The translations under genes were made by a program, and so were the position numbers. From contig CAMDDU010000073.1 of the NCBI GenBank assembly GCA_945892985.1, forward strand, positions 1-15,336: DNA of 15,336 nucleotides, written 5' to 3'. The notes beneath the pieces were generated by a model. It was not told the DNA's origin. It searched no databases and worked only from the letters and a program-made list of their open reading frames with translations. This stretch comes from CAITSH01 sp945892985 (GTDB taxonomy: Bacteria; Pseudomonadota; Gammaproteobacteria; Burkholderiales; SG8-39). Below are positions 1 through 6,774 of this stretch, piece after piece (the stretch's first letter is position 1; the number at the start of each line of letters is the position of its first letter).

Positions 1-148
1 TGGAAGGACTGAACAACAAGATTCGCGTCATCCAGCGACGCGCATACGGACTGCGCGACCAAGAATATCTGCGGCTCAAGATCCTCACTTGCATGCTCCC
101 ATCGATCTAAAATGACTCAAAATGACCCACTCACTTTGCAGAAGACCC
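1..148 (+). mobile_element. 3' end of an insertion sequence (ISL3-like), truncated by window edge
   Basis: The window opens inside an insertion sequence. It contains the last 35 codons of a transposase followed by 38 bp of non-coding end. The end reads CCACTCACTTTGCAGAAGAC and closes in CC at 147-148; its reverse complement begins GGGTCTTCTGCAAAG, the style of ISL3-family terminal inverted repeats. ISL3 elements usually make 8-bp target duplications, which would put AGAAAAAT (149-156) as the right-hand copy; this cannot be confirmed because the left end is outside the window. The element ends about 16 bp from the stop codon of the oxidoreductase gene that converges on it. The family is recognised from memory of the transposase C-terminus and terminal sequence. 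Confidence 0.7.
3..110 (+). CDS. Transposase, C-terminal 35 residues (ISL3 / IS204-IS1001-IS1096-IS1165 type), partial
   Basis: Reading frame 3 is open from the window edge to TAA at 108-110. It gives a basic tail with EGLNNKIRVIQRRAYGLRD followed by EYLRLKILTCMLPSI. This matches the conserved C-terminus of the DDE transposases of ISL3-type elements, where the N-N-K-I...RRAYG...EYLRLKIL pattern lies just after the last catalytic acidic residue. The catalytic residues themselves lie before the window. Only the 5' side is missing because of the edge, so the copy may be intact. Terminal-repeat-like DNA begins about 18 bp after the stop codon, as expected for an IS whose transposase runs almost to the end of the element. 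Confidence 0.72.
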   Translation, partial: EGLNNKIRVIQRRAYGLRDQEYLRLKILTCMLPSI

Positions 149-164
149 AGAAAAATAAATAAAT

Positions 165-1178
165 TCAACCAAGCCTGACCAGTTGCTTGCCGAGGTTCTC
201 GCCACTGAGCAGGCCGATAAACGCCCGCGGTGCGGCAGCGAGACCCTGCGCCACGGATTCGCGGTACTGCAGTTTGCCCTCGCCCAGCCAGCCGCCCAAC
301 TCACGCATGGCTTGCGGCCACAGGTCGAGCCGGTCAAAACAGATAAAACCCTGCAGCCGGATGCGGTTCACCAGAAAAGAGCGGAACTGCTTCACGCCGT
401 AGGCCTCGGTGGCGCTGTACTGCGAAATCAGTCCGCATAAGGGAATGCGCGAAAACGCATTCATGTGCGGCAGTACGGCGTCGAGCACTTCGCCGCCGAC
501 GTTATCAAAGTAGACGTCAATGCCCTTATTCTTGCCGTTTGTCAGCGCCGCCCCGAGGTCGGCGGCAAGATTGCCCGCCTTGTAATCGACGCAGGCGTCA
601 AAGCCGAGGTCCTCGACCACATGCTTGCACTTGGCCGCGCCACCGGCGATGCCCACGGCGCGGCAACCCTTTATTTTCGCAAGCTGCCCCACCACCGAAC
701 CCACGGCACCCGCTGCGGCCGACACCACGACCGTCTCGCCCGGCTTGGGCTGGCCGATGTCGAGCAGCCCCATCCATGCGGTGACACCCGGCATGCCCAG
801 CACGCCAAGGTAGGCCGACATCGGCGCCAAGGGATTGTCGAGCTTCATCAGCCCGGCGCCATCAGACACGGCGTAACGCTGCCAGCCCAGCGCACCGACC
901 ACCTTGTCGCCGGCCTTGAAGCCGGGGTGATGCGATTCGATAACCTCACCAGCGGTGCCGCCCACCATCACTTCGCCGATAGCGACGGACCGGGCATAGG
1001 ATTTGGCATCGCTCATGCGACCGCGCATATAGGGGTCAAGCGACAGCCAGTCGTTGCGCACCAGCATTTGTCCGGCGACCGGGGCGGGCATAGCCGATTC
1101 AACCACGCTGAAATTATCTTCCCTGACCGCCCCGACAGGGCGGCTGGCCAACAGGACCTGCTGATTGGTGCTCATCAT
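165..1178 (-). CDS. NADP-dependent oxidoreductase, CurA/YncB-like zinc-free MDR
   Basis: A complete 337-residue protein of the medium-chain dehydrogenase/reductase superfamily, in the branch of prostaglandin/leukotriene B4 reductases and CurA (NADPH-dependent reduction of an alpha,beta-unsaturated carbonyl). Visible marks are SLDPYMRGRM (residues 46-55), the nucleotide-binding turn SAAAGAVGSVVGQLAK (153-168), the basic AKCK at 182-185 where NADP-preferring members contact the phosphate, and YFDNVGG at 223-229. No zinc ligands are present. The length fits the family (about 335-345). Translation starts at one of two adjacent ATGs (MMS); GACGAAAG upstream is only a modest ribosome site. The gene ends about 16 bp from the IS end, so its native downstream sequence may have been displaced. 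The acyl-CoA dehydrogenase pair upstream suggests an enoyl-thioester or enone substrate; that is inference. Confidence 0.88.
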   Translation of the reverse strand: MMSTNQQVLLASRPVGAVREDNFSVVESAMPAPVAGQMLVRNDWLSLDPYMRGRMSDAKSYARSVAIGEVMVGGTAGEVIESHHPGFKAGDKVVGALGWQRYAVSDGAGLMKLDNPLAPMSAYLGVLGMPGVTAWMGLLDIGQPKPGETVVVSAAAGAVGSVVGQLAKIKGCRAVGIAGGAAKCKHVVEDLGFDACVDYKAGNLAADLGAALTNGKNKGIDVYFDNVGGEVLDAVLPHMNAFSRIPLCGLISQYSATEAYGVKQFRSFLVNRIRLQGFICFDRLDLWPQAMRELGGWLGEGKLQYRESVAQGLAAAPRAFIGLLSGENLGKQLVRLG

Positions 1179-1200
1179 TTTTCTTTCGTCACTGTTGATC

Positions 1201-1241
1201 GCTTATCGGTTTGCTTATTGGTTTGCTTATCGGTTTGCTTA
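1201..1241. repeat. 12-bp tandem repeat in the spacer, 3 copies plus a partial
   Basis: The unit GCTTATCGGTTT occurs at 1201-1212, 1213-1224 (one change, GCTTATTGGTTT) and 1225-1236, then GCTTA at 1237-1241. It lies between the CurA-like gene start and the stop codon of the small acyl-CoA dehydrogenase subunit, about 20-60 bp upstream of the CurA-like ATG. It could have arisen by slippage and could affect transcription or ribosome access, but nothing shows this directly. Confidence 0.9.
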
Positions 1242-1258
1242 AAAGCGTGGCGAAACGC

Positions 1259-2398
1259 TCAAACGAGCGCTGCAGCGGCAAAGCGCGCGAGGTGATGGTC
1301 CGCATCACCCTGCATGAAGTCGAGCATGACCAGACGCTTGGCATAGTGGCTGGCGGCGAGCTCATTCGTCACGCCCATTCCGCCATGCAACTGGATGGCC
1401 TCTTCGGCGACGCGACGCGCGGCGCGGCCGACATACGCCTTGGCTGCGGCGACGGTGCGCCGGCGTTCCTGCGCATCGGCGCCGCCGGCGCGCATCGCCG
1501 CCAGATACGCCATGGACTTGGACTGCTCGGCATGGATCATCATGTCCACGGCGCGGTGCTGCAGCGCCTGGAAGCGGCCGATGGGCTGGCCGAACTGCTG
1601 CCGCGTCTTGAGATAATCGAGCGTTGCGGCGTTGAGCGCCTCCATCAGCCCGACACCCTCGGCGCACAGCGCCGCAAGGCCAAGGTCGCTAACCTGTTCG
1701 ATCAGCGCGTGGCCGGCGCCGCGATCGCCAAGCAGCGCTTGGGCGCCGGCGCGTACGCCCTTGAAGGTAATTTCCGCGGCGCGCAGTCCGTCTATGGTGC
1801 GGTAATCGCGCACGCTGACGCCCGGTTGCCCGCGATGGATGATGAACAGGCTGATTCCCCCCACATCACGCACGCCGCCTTCAGAGCGCGCTGAAACGAT
1901 CAGGCTGTCCGCCTGCGCGCCAAACAGCACGACCGATTTCTTGCCGTCGAGCACATGCGCGTCACCCTCGGCCCTGGCCACCGTCTCGACATGCGCCAGG
2001 TCGTAGCGCGAGCCGGGCTCGCCATGCGCCCAGGCGAAAATGCGCTCACCGCCGGCAATGGCCGGCAACAGTGCGTTTTTTTGTGCGGCGCTGCCGCCCA
2101 GGTGAATGGCGTTGCCCGCCATCACCACCGTCGACCAGTAGGGTTCGAGCACCAGCGCCTTGCCCAGCGCCTGCATCACCAGCAGCGTGTCAGCCGGCGT
2201 GCCGCCAAAGCCGCCGTGCTCCTCTGCAAAGGGCAGGCCGAGCAAGCCCATTTCGGCAAAGCCCCGCCACACCTCGCGGCTGAAGCCCTCGCCCGAGGCG
2301 CGGATGGCGCCGCGCTGCTCAAAACCGTATTCGTGCGCGAGAAATTTGGCCAGCGAATCGGCCAGCATGGTCTGTTCTTCGGTGAATGCGAAATCCAT
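1259..2398 (-). CDS. Acyl-CoA dehydrogenase, pimeloyl-CoA-dehydrogenase-type small subunit
   Basis: A 379-residue acyl-CoA dehydrogenase fold: an N-terminal helical domain beginning MDFAFTEEQTMLADS, a middle beta domain (about 118-220) and a C-terminal four-helix domain with QQFGQPIGRFQALQHR (267-282) and IQLHGGMGVTNE (335-346), which bind FAD across a subunit interface. It most resembles the small subunit of two-gene enzymes such as PimC/PimD. Neither usual catalytic Glu is present: the helix-G position reads DLGLAALCAEG (238-248), and the C-terminal region reads LDFMQGDADHH instead of a YEGT-like motif. It therefore probably serves as a structural or FAD-binding partner of the large subunit encoded just upstream in the same direction (113-bp gap). 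The pimD name is withheld because the substrate is not shown. The start ATG has only a weak ribosome site. Confidence 0.85.
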   Translation of the reverse strand: MDFAFTEEQTMLADSLAKFLAHEYGFEQRGAIRASGEGFSREVWRGFAEMGLLGLPFAEEHGGFGGTPADTLLVMQALGKALVLEPYWSTVVMAGNAIHLGGSAAQKNALLPAIAGGERIFAWAHGEPGSRYDLAHVETVARAEGDAHVLDGKKSVVLFGAQADSLIVSARSEGGVRDVGGISLFIIHRGQPGVSVRDYRTIDGLRAAEITFKGVRAGAQALLGDRGAGHALIEQVSDLGLAALCAEGVGLMEALNAATLDYLKTRQQFGQPIGRFQALQHRAVDMMIHAEQSKSMAYLAAMRAGGADAQERRRTVAAAKAYVGRAARRVAEEAIQLHGGMGVTNELAASHYAKRLVMLDFMQGDADHHLARFAAAALV

Positions 2399-2408
2399 TT
2401 GAATTCAG

Positions 2409-2436
2409 TCAATAGAAAATAGGCAATGGAAAATCG
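2409..2436. repeat. Heptamer repeat block A in the acyl-CoA dehydrogenase spacer
   Basis: Four consecutive 7-bp units on the plus strand, TCAATAG AAAATAG then GCAATGG AAAATCG, follow a loose NNAATRG pattern. They sit 10 bp upstream of the small-subunit ATG. Block B on the other side of the spacer carries the same motif in the opposite orientation. Confidence 0.6.
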
Positions 2437-2477
2437 TAAAGGCGACTCCAATACCCACGTACTGCTTATGTTTCACA

Positions 2478-2505
2478 CCATTTCCCATTTCCCGTTCTCC
2501 ATTCA
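2478..2505. repeat. Heptamer repeat block B in the acyl-CoA dehydrogenase spacer
   Basis: Four consecutive 7-bp units on the plus strand are CCATTTC CCATTTC then CCGTTCT CCATTCA. Their reverse complements (TGAATGG, AGAACGG, GAAATGG, GAAATGG) resemble the units of block A. They lie 6 bp downstream of the large-subunit stop codon, so the two blocks form an imperfect inverted pair around about 40 bp of spacer. Confidence 0.65.
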
Positions 2506-2511
2506 CCGCCT

Positions 2512-3699
<1,188 letters not shown>

Positions 3700-3831
3700 A
3701 TCTGCCGTGGTTTGTCGTCGTGGTTGGTGGTTGGTGCGCTGGCCGCAGCGCCCGCCCCGGAAGATGGTAGCGGCTGCACGATGGCCGGGCAAGCTGCGCT
3801 ATGATCACCGCAGCATATTAGACGCAAATTC

Positions 3832-3844
3832 AGGAGCGCATGTG
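3832..3844 (+). promoter_or_regulatory. Ribosome binding site deciding a GTG start
   Basis: AGGAG at 3832-3836 lies 5 nt before GTG at 3842, which opens VKAVLCKQYG, a typical first strand of this family. The frame is also open back to 3395, but that stretch overlaps the oppositely oriented dehydrogenase gene and has no family likeness. Confidence 0.8.
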
Positions 3845-4816
3845 AAAGCAGTTTTGTGCAAACAGTATGGGCCGCCCGCGTCGCTGGTGGTGGAGAGCGT
3901 CCCCTCGCCGCAACCGGGCAAGGGCCAGGTCGTGGTGAGCGTGCGCGCCTGCGGCGTGAACTTCCCCGACACCTTGATCATCGCGGGAAAATACCAGTAC
4001 AAACCGGACCTGCCTTTCTCGCCCGGCAGCGAAATGGCCGGCCTCGTAAAGCAGGTGGGCGAGGGCGTGAGCGGCGTCAAGCCCGGCGACGCGGTGTCGG
4101 CCGGAACACTCTGGGGCGCCTACGCCGAGGAAGTCGTGGTCAACGCCGACCGCCTCGCGCCGCTGCCCGAGGGCATGGACTTCAATGTCGCCGCCGGTAT
4201 CACGGTGACTTACGGCACGACTTATTACGCGCTGAAAGACCGCGCGCATCTGAAGCCGGGCGAGACCCTGCTGGTGCTGGGCGCCGCGGGCGGCGTCGGG
4301 CTCGCTGCAGTGGAACTGGGCAAATTGATGGGCGCCCGGGTCATTGCCGCCGCCTCCACCGACGACAAGCTCGCCACCTGCAAACGTTTTGGCGCGGATG
4401 CCTTGATCAATTACAACAAGGACGACCTGCGCGAGGCCATCAAGACCCTCACCGGCGGCAAGGGCGTGGATGTGGTCTATGACCCGGTGGGCGGCCACTA
4501 CAGCGAAGCGGCGGTGCGCGGCATGGCCTGGGGCGGGCGTTATCTTGTGGTCGGATTCGCTGCCGGCGAAATCCCGCGCATTGCGCTCAACCTGACGCTG
4601 CTCAAGGGCTGCGCCATCGTCGGCGTGTTCTGGGGCGAGTTTGCCAAGCGCGAGCCGCAGGCGCATCGCACCAACATGACTGAAATCTACGGCTGGGTCA
4701 TCGCCGGCAAGCTCAAGCCGCTGGTCTCGGCGACCTACCCGCTCGCCCGCGCCGCCGATGCGCTGGCCGACCTGCTGGCGCGCAAGGTGCACGGCAAGGC
4801 GATACTGGTGGTGTGA
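3842..4816 (+). CDS. NADPH:quinone oxidoreductase-like zinc-free MDR
   Basis: A 324-residue protein of the medium-chain dehydrogenase/reductase superfamily, quinone oxidoreductase branch. Marks are RACGVNFPDTLIIAGKYQ (35-52), where Asn-Phe-Pro-Asp replaces the catalytic zinc Cys of alcohol dehydrogenases, PGSEMAGLV (61-69), GITVTYGTTYYAL (119-131), the Rossmann turn LGAAGGVGLAAVELGK (146-161) and YDPVGG (213-218). The C-terminus HGKAILVV is typical. It starts with GTG behind a good AGGAG. It stands alone on the plus strand, divergent from the acyl-CoA dehydrogenase pair, and probably has its own promoter in 3700-3841, although no convincing -35/-10 pair was found. Family members reduce quinones or enones, and some act on enoyl-CoA; the acyl-CoA neighbours make the last possible. 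The exact reaction is not settled. Confidence 0.88.
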   Translation: MKAVLCKQYGPPASLVVESVPSPQPGKGQVVVSVRACGVNFPDTLIIAGKYQYKPDLPFSPGSEMAGLVKQVGEGVSGVKPGDAVSAGTLWGAYAEEVVVNADRLAPLPEGMDFNVAAGITVTYGTTYYALKDRAHLKPGETLLVLGAAGGVGLAAVELGKLMGARVIAAASTDDKLATCKRFGADALINYNKDDLREAIKTLTGGKGVDVVYDPVGGHYSEAAVRGMAWGGRYLVVGFAAGEIPRIALNLTLLKGCAIVGVFWGEFAKREPQAHRTNMTEIYGWVIAGKLKPLVSATYPLARAADALADLLARKVHGKAILVV

Positions 4817-4866
4817 GCGTGGCCGTCGCCCCCGGCTCGGGGCTTGCCGGCCCAACGCGGAAATAA

Positions 4867-4902
4867 TTGGCATCGCCAACACTTTGTTACAGCTCTTACA
4901 AT
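4867..4902 (+). promoter_or_regulatory. Possible operator/promoter region of the secreted repeat protein
   Basis: TTGGC-atc-GCCAA (4867-4879) is a perfect 5-bp-arm dyad. It is followed by two direct copies of TTACA (4887-4891 and 4896-4900) nine bases apart, a spacing seen in some response-regulator half-sites. The second copy overlaps TACAAT (4897-4902), a good -10 hexamer, but no good -35 lies 16-18 bp upstream. A regulated promoter is a reading of the pattern only. Confidence 0.35.
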
Positions 4903-4943
4903 TTTCGGTGTAGTTTCCGGCCGCGGCGCCGCGTTAAATAAGC

Positions 4944-4962
4944 GCATGGGGATATCCCATGC
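4944..4962 (+). promoter_or_regulatory. Hairpin in the 5' leader of the secreted repeat protein
   Basis: GCATGGG-gatat-CCCATGC forms a 7-bp stem with a 5-nt loop. It ends 9 nt before the strong ribosome site GAGGAG (4972-4977), which is itself 6 nt from the ATG. No T-run follows, so it is not a terminator. It could be an mRNA-stabilising stem, a protein-binding dyad or chance. Confidence 0.5.
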
Positions 4963-4983
4963 CTATACAACGAGGAGCCAAAA

Positions 4984-5814
4984 ATGAACGCTGCAAAAAA
5001 CGCAATTGCCATCGCCCTGGGCACGCTGGGCACGCTGGGTACACTGAGCCTCGGCGCCGTCTACTCCACCGCGGCGCTCGCCCAAAGCACGCCGCAATTC
5101 ATCGAGCGTGACATCCACCAGCAGCAACGCATAGAGCAAGGCCTGCGCTCGGGCCAGTTGACGGTGCAGGAGGCGGCCGGACTGGAGCGCGAAACCGCGC
5201 GCATCGACCGTTTGCAGGCGCGCGCGCTGTCCGACGGCAGGCTCAGCGCGGAGGAAGCGGCGCGCATCAACCGCGCCCAGGATCACCTGAGTCAGGACAT
5301 CCGCCGCGAGGCACACGATGCCCAGACCGGCAACCCCAATTCGCCCTCCTCACAGCGCATGCAGGCGGACGTGCAACGCAACATCAACCAGGACAGACGC
5401 ATCGCACAGGGCTTGCAATCGGGCCAACTGAGCAATCGCGACGTGTCGCAACTGCAGCGCAGCCAGGCGCAAATCCATCGTAGCGAGGCGCGCGCCGGCG
5501 CAGACGGTCATATTGGCCGCAACGAGCAACAGGGCATCAGGCAAGCCGAGAACAGCGGCAGCCGCGGCATCTATCGTGAAACTCACGATACACAGCAGCG
5601 CGCTGACACGCGTCACACGCGTCACACCTGGCAGCAGGCCGGCAACAGCCAGGCAAACCAGTACGGCGGCGCGCGCAACAGCCAGAACGACGGACAACAG
5701 AGGGGCGGGTCACATGACAACGGCCAGCACAAGGGCTGGACACAAGGCGGTGGCCAGAGCAGCGCCGTTCACACCGCTTGGTCCCGCGGCACAGGCAATA
5801 CACATCGCCGCTAG
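4984..5814 (+). CDS. Exported protein with two 76-residue repeats and a Gln/Gly/His-rich tail
   Basis: A 276-residue protein of unknown function. Residues 1-33 look like a Sec signal peptide: Lys5, a hydrophobic core containing GTLGTLGTLSLG, and a likely cut after ALA. Residues 39-114 and 129-204 are two aligned copies of one module with no gaps; both share the pattern D/N-I-x(4)-RI-x-QGL-x-SGQL and end in RE-x-HD-x-Q. Each has an SDGRLSAEE or ADGHIGRNE stretch that looks like the second half of an EF-hand loop, but the acidic residues expected at loop positions 1 and 3 are missing, so calcium binding is doubtful. The tail (205-276) is low complexity, rich in Gln, Gly, Asn, His and Arg. There are no cysteines and no membrane anchor beyond the signal, so a periplasmic or secreted location is likely. 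The start is fixed by GAGGAG at 4972. It resembles proteins usually called hypothetical in betaproteobacteria. Confidence 0.85.
   Translation: MNAAKNAIAIALGTLGTLGTLSLGAVYSTAALAQSTPQFIERDIHQQQRIEQGLRSGQLTVQEAAGLERETARIDRLQARALSDGRLSAEEAARINRAQDHLSQDIRREAHDAQTGNPNSPSSQRMQADVQRNINQDRRIAQGLQSGQLSNRDVSQLQRSQAQIHRSEARAGADGHIGRNEQQGIRQAENSGSRGIYRETHDTQQRADTRHTRHTWQQAGNSQANQYGGARNSQNDGQQRGGSHDNGQHKGWTQGGGQSSAVHTAWSRGTGNTHRR
5017..5043 (+). repeat. 9-bp tandem repeat inside the signal-peptide coding region
   Basis: CTGGGCACG occurs twice in a row (5017-5025, 5026-5034) and then as CTGGGTACA (5035-5043). It encodes the Leu-Gly-Thr triplets of the hydrophobic core. Gain or loss of one copy keeps the frame and would lengthen or shorten that core by three residues. 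Confidence 0.85.
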
Positions 5815-5843
5815 GATCCATAGGCGCCAGCCGGTGTTGGCAG

Positions 5844-5878
5844 CAATAAAAACGCCCGCAATGCGGGCGTTTTTATTG
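5844..5878. terminator. Bidirectional Rho-independent terminator
   Basis: CAATAAAAACGCCCGCA (5844-5860) and its exact reverse complement (5862-5878) are separated by one base. The stem has a GC-rich core (CGCCCGC/GCGGGCG) flanked by A5 on the left and T5 on the right, so it can stop transcription in both directions. It lies 29 bp after the stop of the repeat protein and 32 bp beyond the stop of the convergent lipoprotein gene. Confidence 0.93.
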
Positions 5879-5910
5879 GCAGCCTGAAAAATTCAAATTC
5901 AGGCGCAAGC

Positions 5911-6330
5911 TCAGGCCGGCGGCGCTGCGGCCTTGCAGTTGGCGTGGGTCACTGTTGCGCCGTCCGAGAGCGTGGCTTCGTTGCCCTTGGTTTCCAGCGT
6001 GCCGATACCGTTGCTATACCGCGCGCCCGCAGCGGCGGCGGAAGCGGCGGTAAGCGCATTCAACCTGAACTCGCGCTCGGGCAGGATCACCCAGGCCGCC
6101 TTGCCCGTTTCCAGGTAGCGCACGTACAGGGTGCGACCGTTGTCGCACTGGTAGGCCGTCGCCCCCGGCGGCACGCGCGAACGCTCGCCGCTTTTTTCGC
6201 CGAAGGGCCAGACGTTGGGCAGGCTGGGCATGCTGGGCATGCTCGGCATACTGCCGCAGCCGCCCAGCAGCGCGATCAACATAATGAGCACCCCGCCAAG
6301 CAGGGTGGTCCTGAAGTAGCCGTGGTTCAT
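5911..6330 (-). CDS. Small lipoprotein with MliC-like (C-type lysozyme inhibitor) domain
   Basis: A 139-residue protein starting at ATG 6328-6330; a longer frame from TTG at 6366 has no lipoprotein-like N-terminus of its own. Residues 1-24 are a short positive start and a hydrophobic segment ending LLGGC, a lipobox with Cys25 as lipidated residue. Next comes a linker with three MPS units and a P/G-rich stretch. Residues 58-132 match the MliC/PliC pattern: AYQCDNGRTLYVRYLE, an ARYSNGIGTLETKGNEATL block, and Cys62 and Cys132 placed for the usual disulfide. MliC proteins are envelope lipoproteins that block host or predator C-type lysozyme. AGGAG lies 10 nt upstream of the ATG. The gene is convergent with the repeat protein. 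The domain was recognised by pattern, so activity is inference. Confidence 0.8.
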   Translation of the reverse strand: MNHGYFRTTLLGGVLIMLIALLGGCGSMPSMPSMPSLPNVWPFGEKSGERSRVPPGATAYQCDNGRTLYVRYLETGKAAWVILPEREFRLNALTAASAAAAGARYSNGIGTLETKGNEATLSDGATVTHANCKAAAPPA

Positions 6331-6401
6331 GTCAAAAATTCTCCTGGGCCCTACCAAAAATTTCAATTACGGATGCGCCTGATCCTCACGCAAACCACGA
6401 A

Positions 6402-6417
6402 CTGCAGCGCGCTGCAG
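6402..6417. repeat. Perfect 16-bp palindrome CTGCAGCGCGCTGCAG
   Basis: A perfect palindrome in the 190-bp spacer between the MliC-like gene and the dehydrogenase remnant, 72 bp upstream of the lipoprotein ATG. It could be an operator for that gene. In GC-rich DNA it may also be chance. Nothing else in 6331-6520 was recognised except a doubled GCTCTCAA at 6483-6498. Confidence 0.6.
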
Positions 6418-6520
6418 GCGCGAACTATCAAGATAAGGGCGCGCTGTCGCTGTTGCCATTACGCCAGCACGCAAACACGCACGCTCTCAAGCTCTCAAGC
6501 CCGATTATAAGCCCTGCCGC

Positions 6521-6715
6521 CTAGCGTCCCGCCGCGGCTATCATCGCCAGAAAATCGCGCGACATCCTCGCCGCGTCCGCTTGGGCGCCGGTAAGCAGGC
6601 GGCAGCCGGCGCGTTTGGCCTCCGCCTGTGCTTGCGCCATCGCCGCGCCAAGGCTGCGCGAAGCGCCGGTGACCAGCGCTACCTGGCCTGACAGCGAGAA
6701 CAGGGGGTGGGACAT
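6521..6715 (-). pseudogene. Short-chain dehydrogenase remnant, 64 codons
   Basis: The first 28 or so residues are a clear start of a short-chain dehydrogenase/reductase: PLFSLSGQVALVTGASRSLG carries the first beta strand and the TGxxxxxG nucleotide-binding turn (TGASRSLG). The normal protein is about 250 residues, but here the frame ends after 64 codons. There is no NAG motif, no YxxxK catalytic pair and no family C-terminus. The second half (residues 30-64) is Ala-rich and ends DFLAMIAAAGR, which I cannot assign. This looks like an internal deletion or fusion that kept only the first beta-alpha unit. It lies 59 bp downstream of shikimate dehydrogenase in the same direction. It could be translated, but a working dehydrogenase is excluded by length. 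Confidence 0.72.
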
Positions 6716-6774
6716 GAGGGCGAATCCGGGTTGTGCAAGACGATGGGCAAACCTTGGGGGGGCTGGGTTAAGCG

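Noticed and set aside
1201..1241. Possible short CRISPR-like array
   Set aside because: Units are directly adjacent with no spacers and only 12 bp long; it is a simple tandem repeat.
465..1295. 276-codon plus-strand open frame
   Set aside because: It lies fully antisense to the well-supported CurA-like gene, has a His/Arg/Ala-rich composition typical of GC-rich shadow frames, and shows no family pattern.
1211..1894. 227-codon plus-strand open frame starting in the 12-bp repeat
   Set aside because: Mostly antisense to the small acyl-CoA dehydrogenase subunit; composition matches a shadow frame.
3700..3792. N-terminal extension of the large dehydrogenase subunit
   Set aside because: The 31 extra residues are Arg/Gly-rich and unlike the family, whose members begin at the MDLNFTPGE-type start.
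3700..3841. Divergent promoters between the large dehydrogenase subunit and the quinone-oxidoreductase-like gene
   Set aside because: Promoters must exist near here, but no -35/-10 pair with acceptable spacing could be picked out with confidence. TATGAT at about 3800 lacks a partner.
4828..4843. GCCCC...GGGGC hairpin after the quinone-oxidoreductase-like gene as terminator
   Set aside because: Only a 5-bp stem and no T-run after it; too weak to call a terminator.
3830..4882. 350-codon minus-strand open frame
   Set aside because: Antisense shadow of the quinone-oxidoreductase-like gene, whose motifs and ribosome site are clear; the product is His/Arg/Gln-rich without domains.
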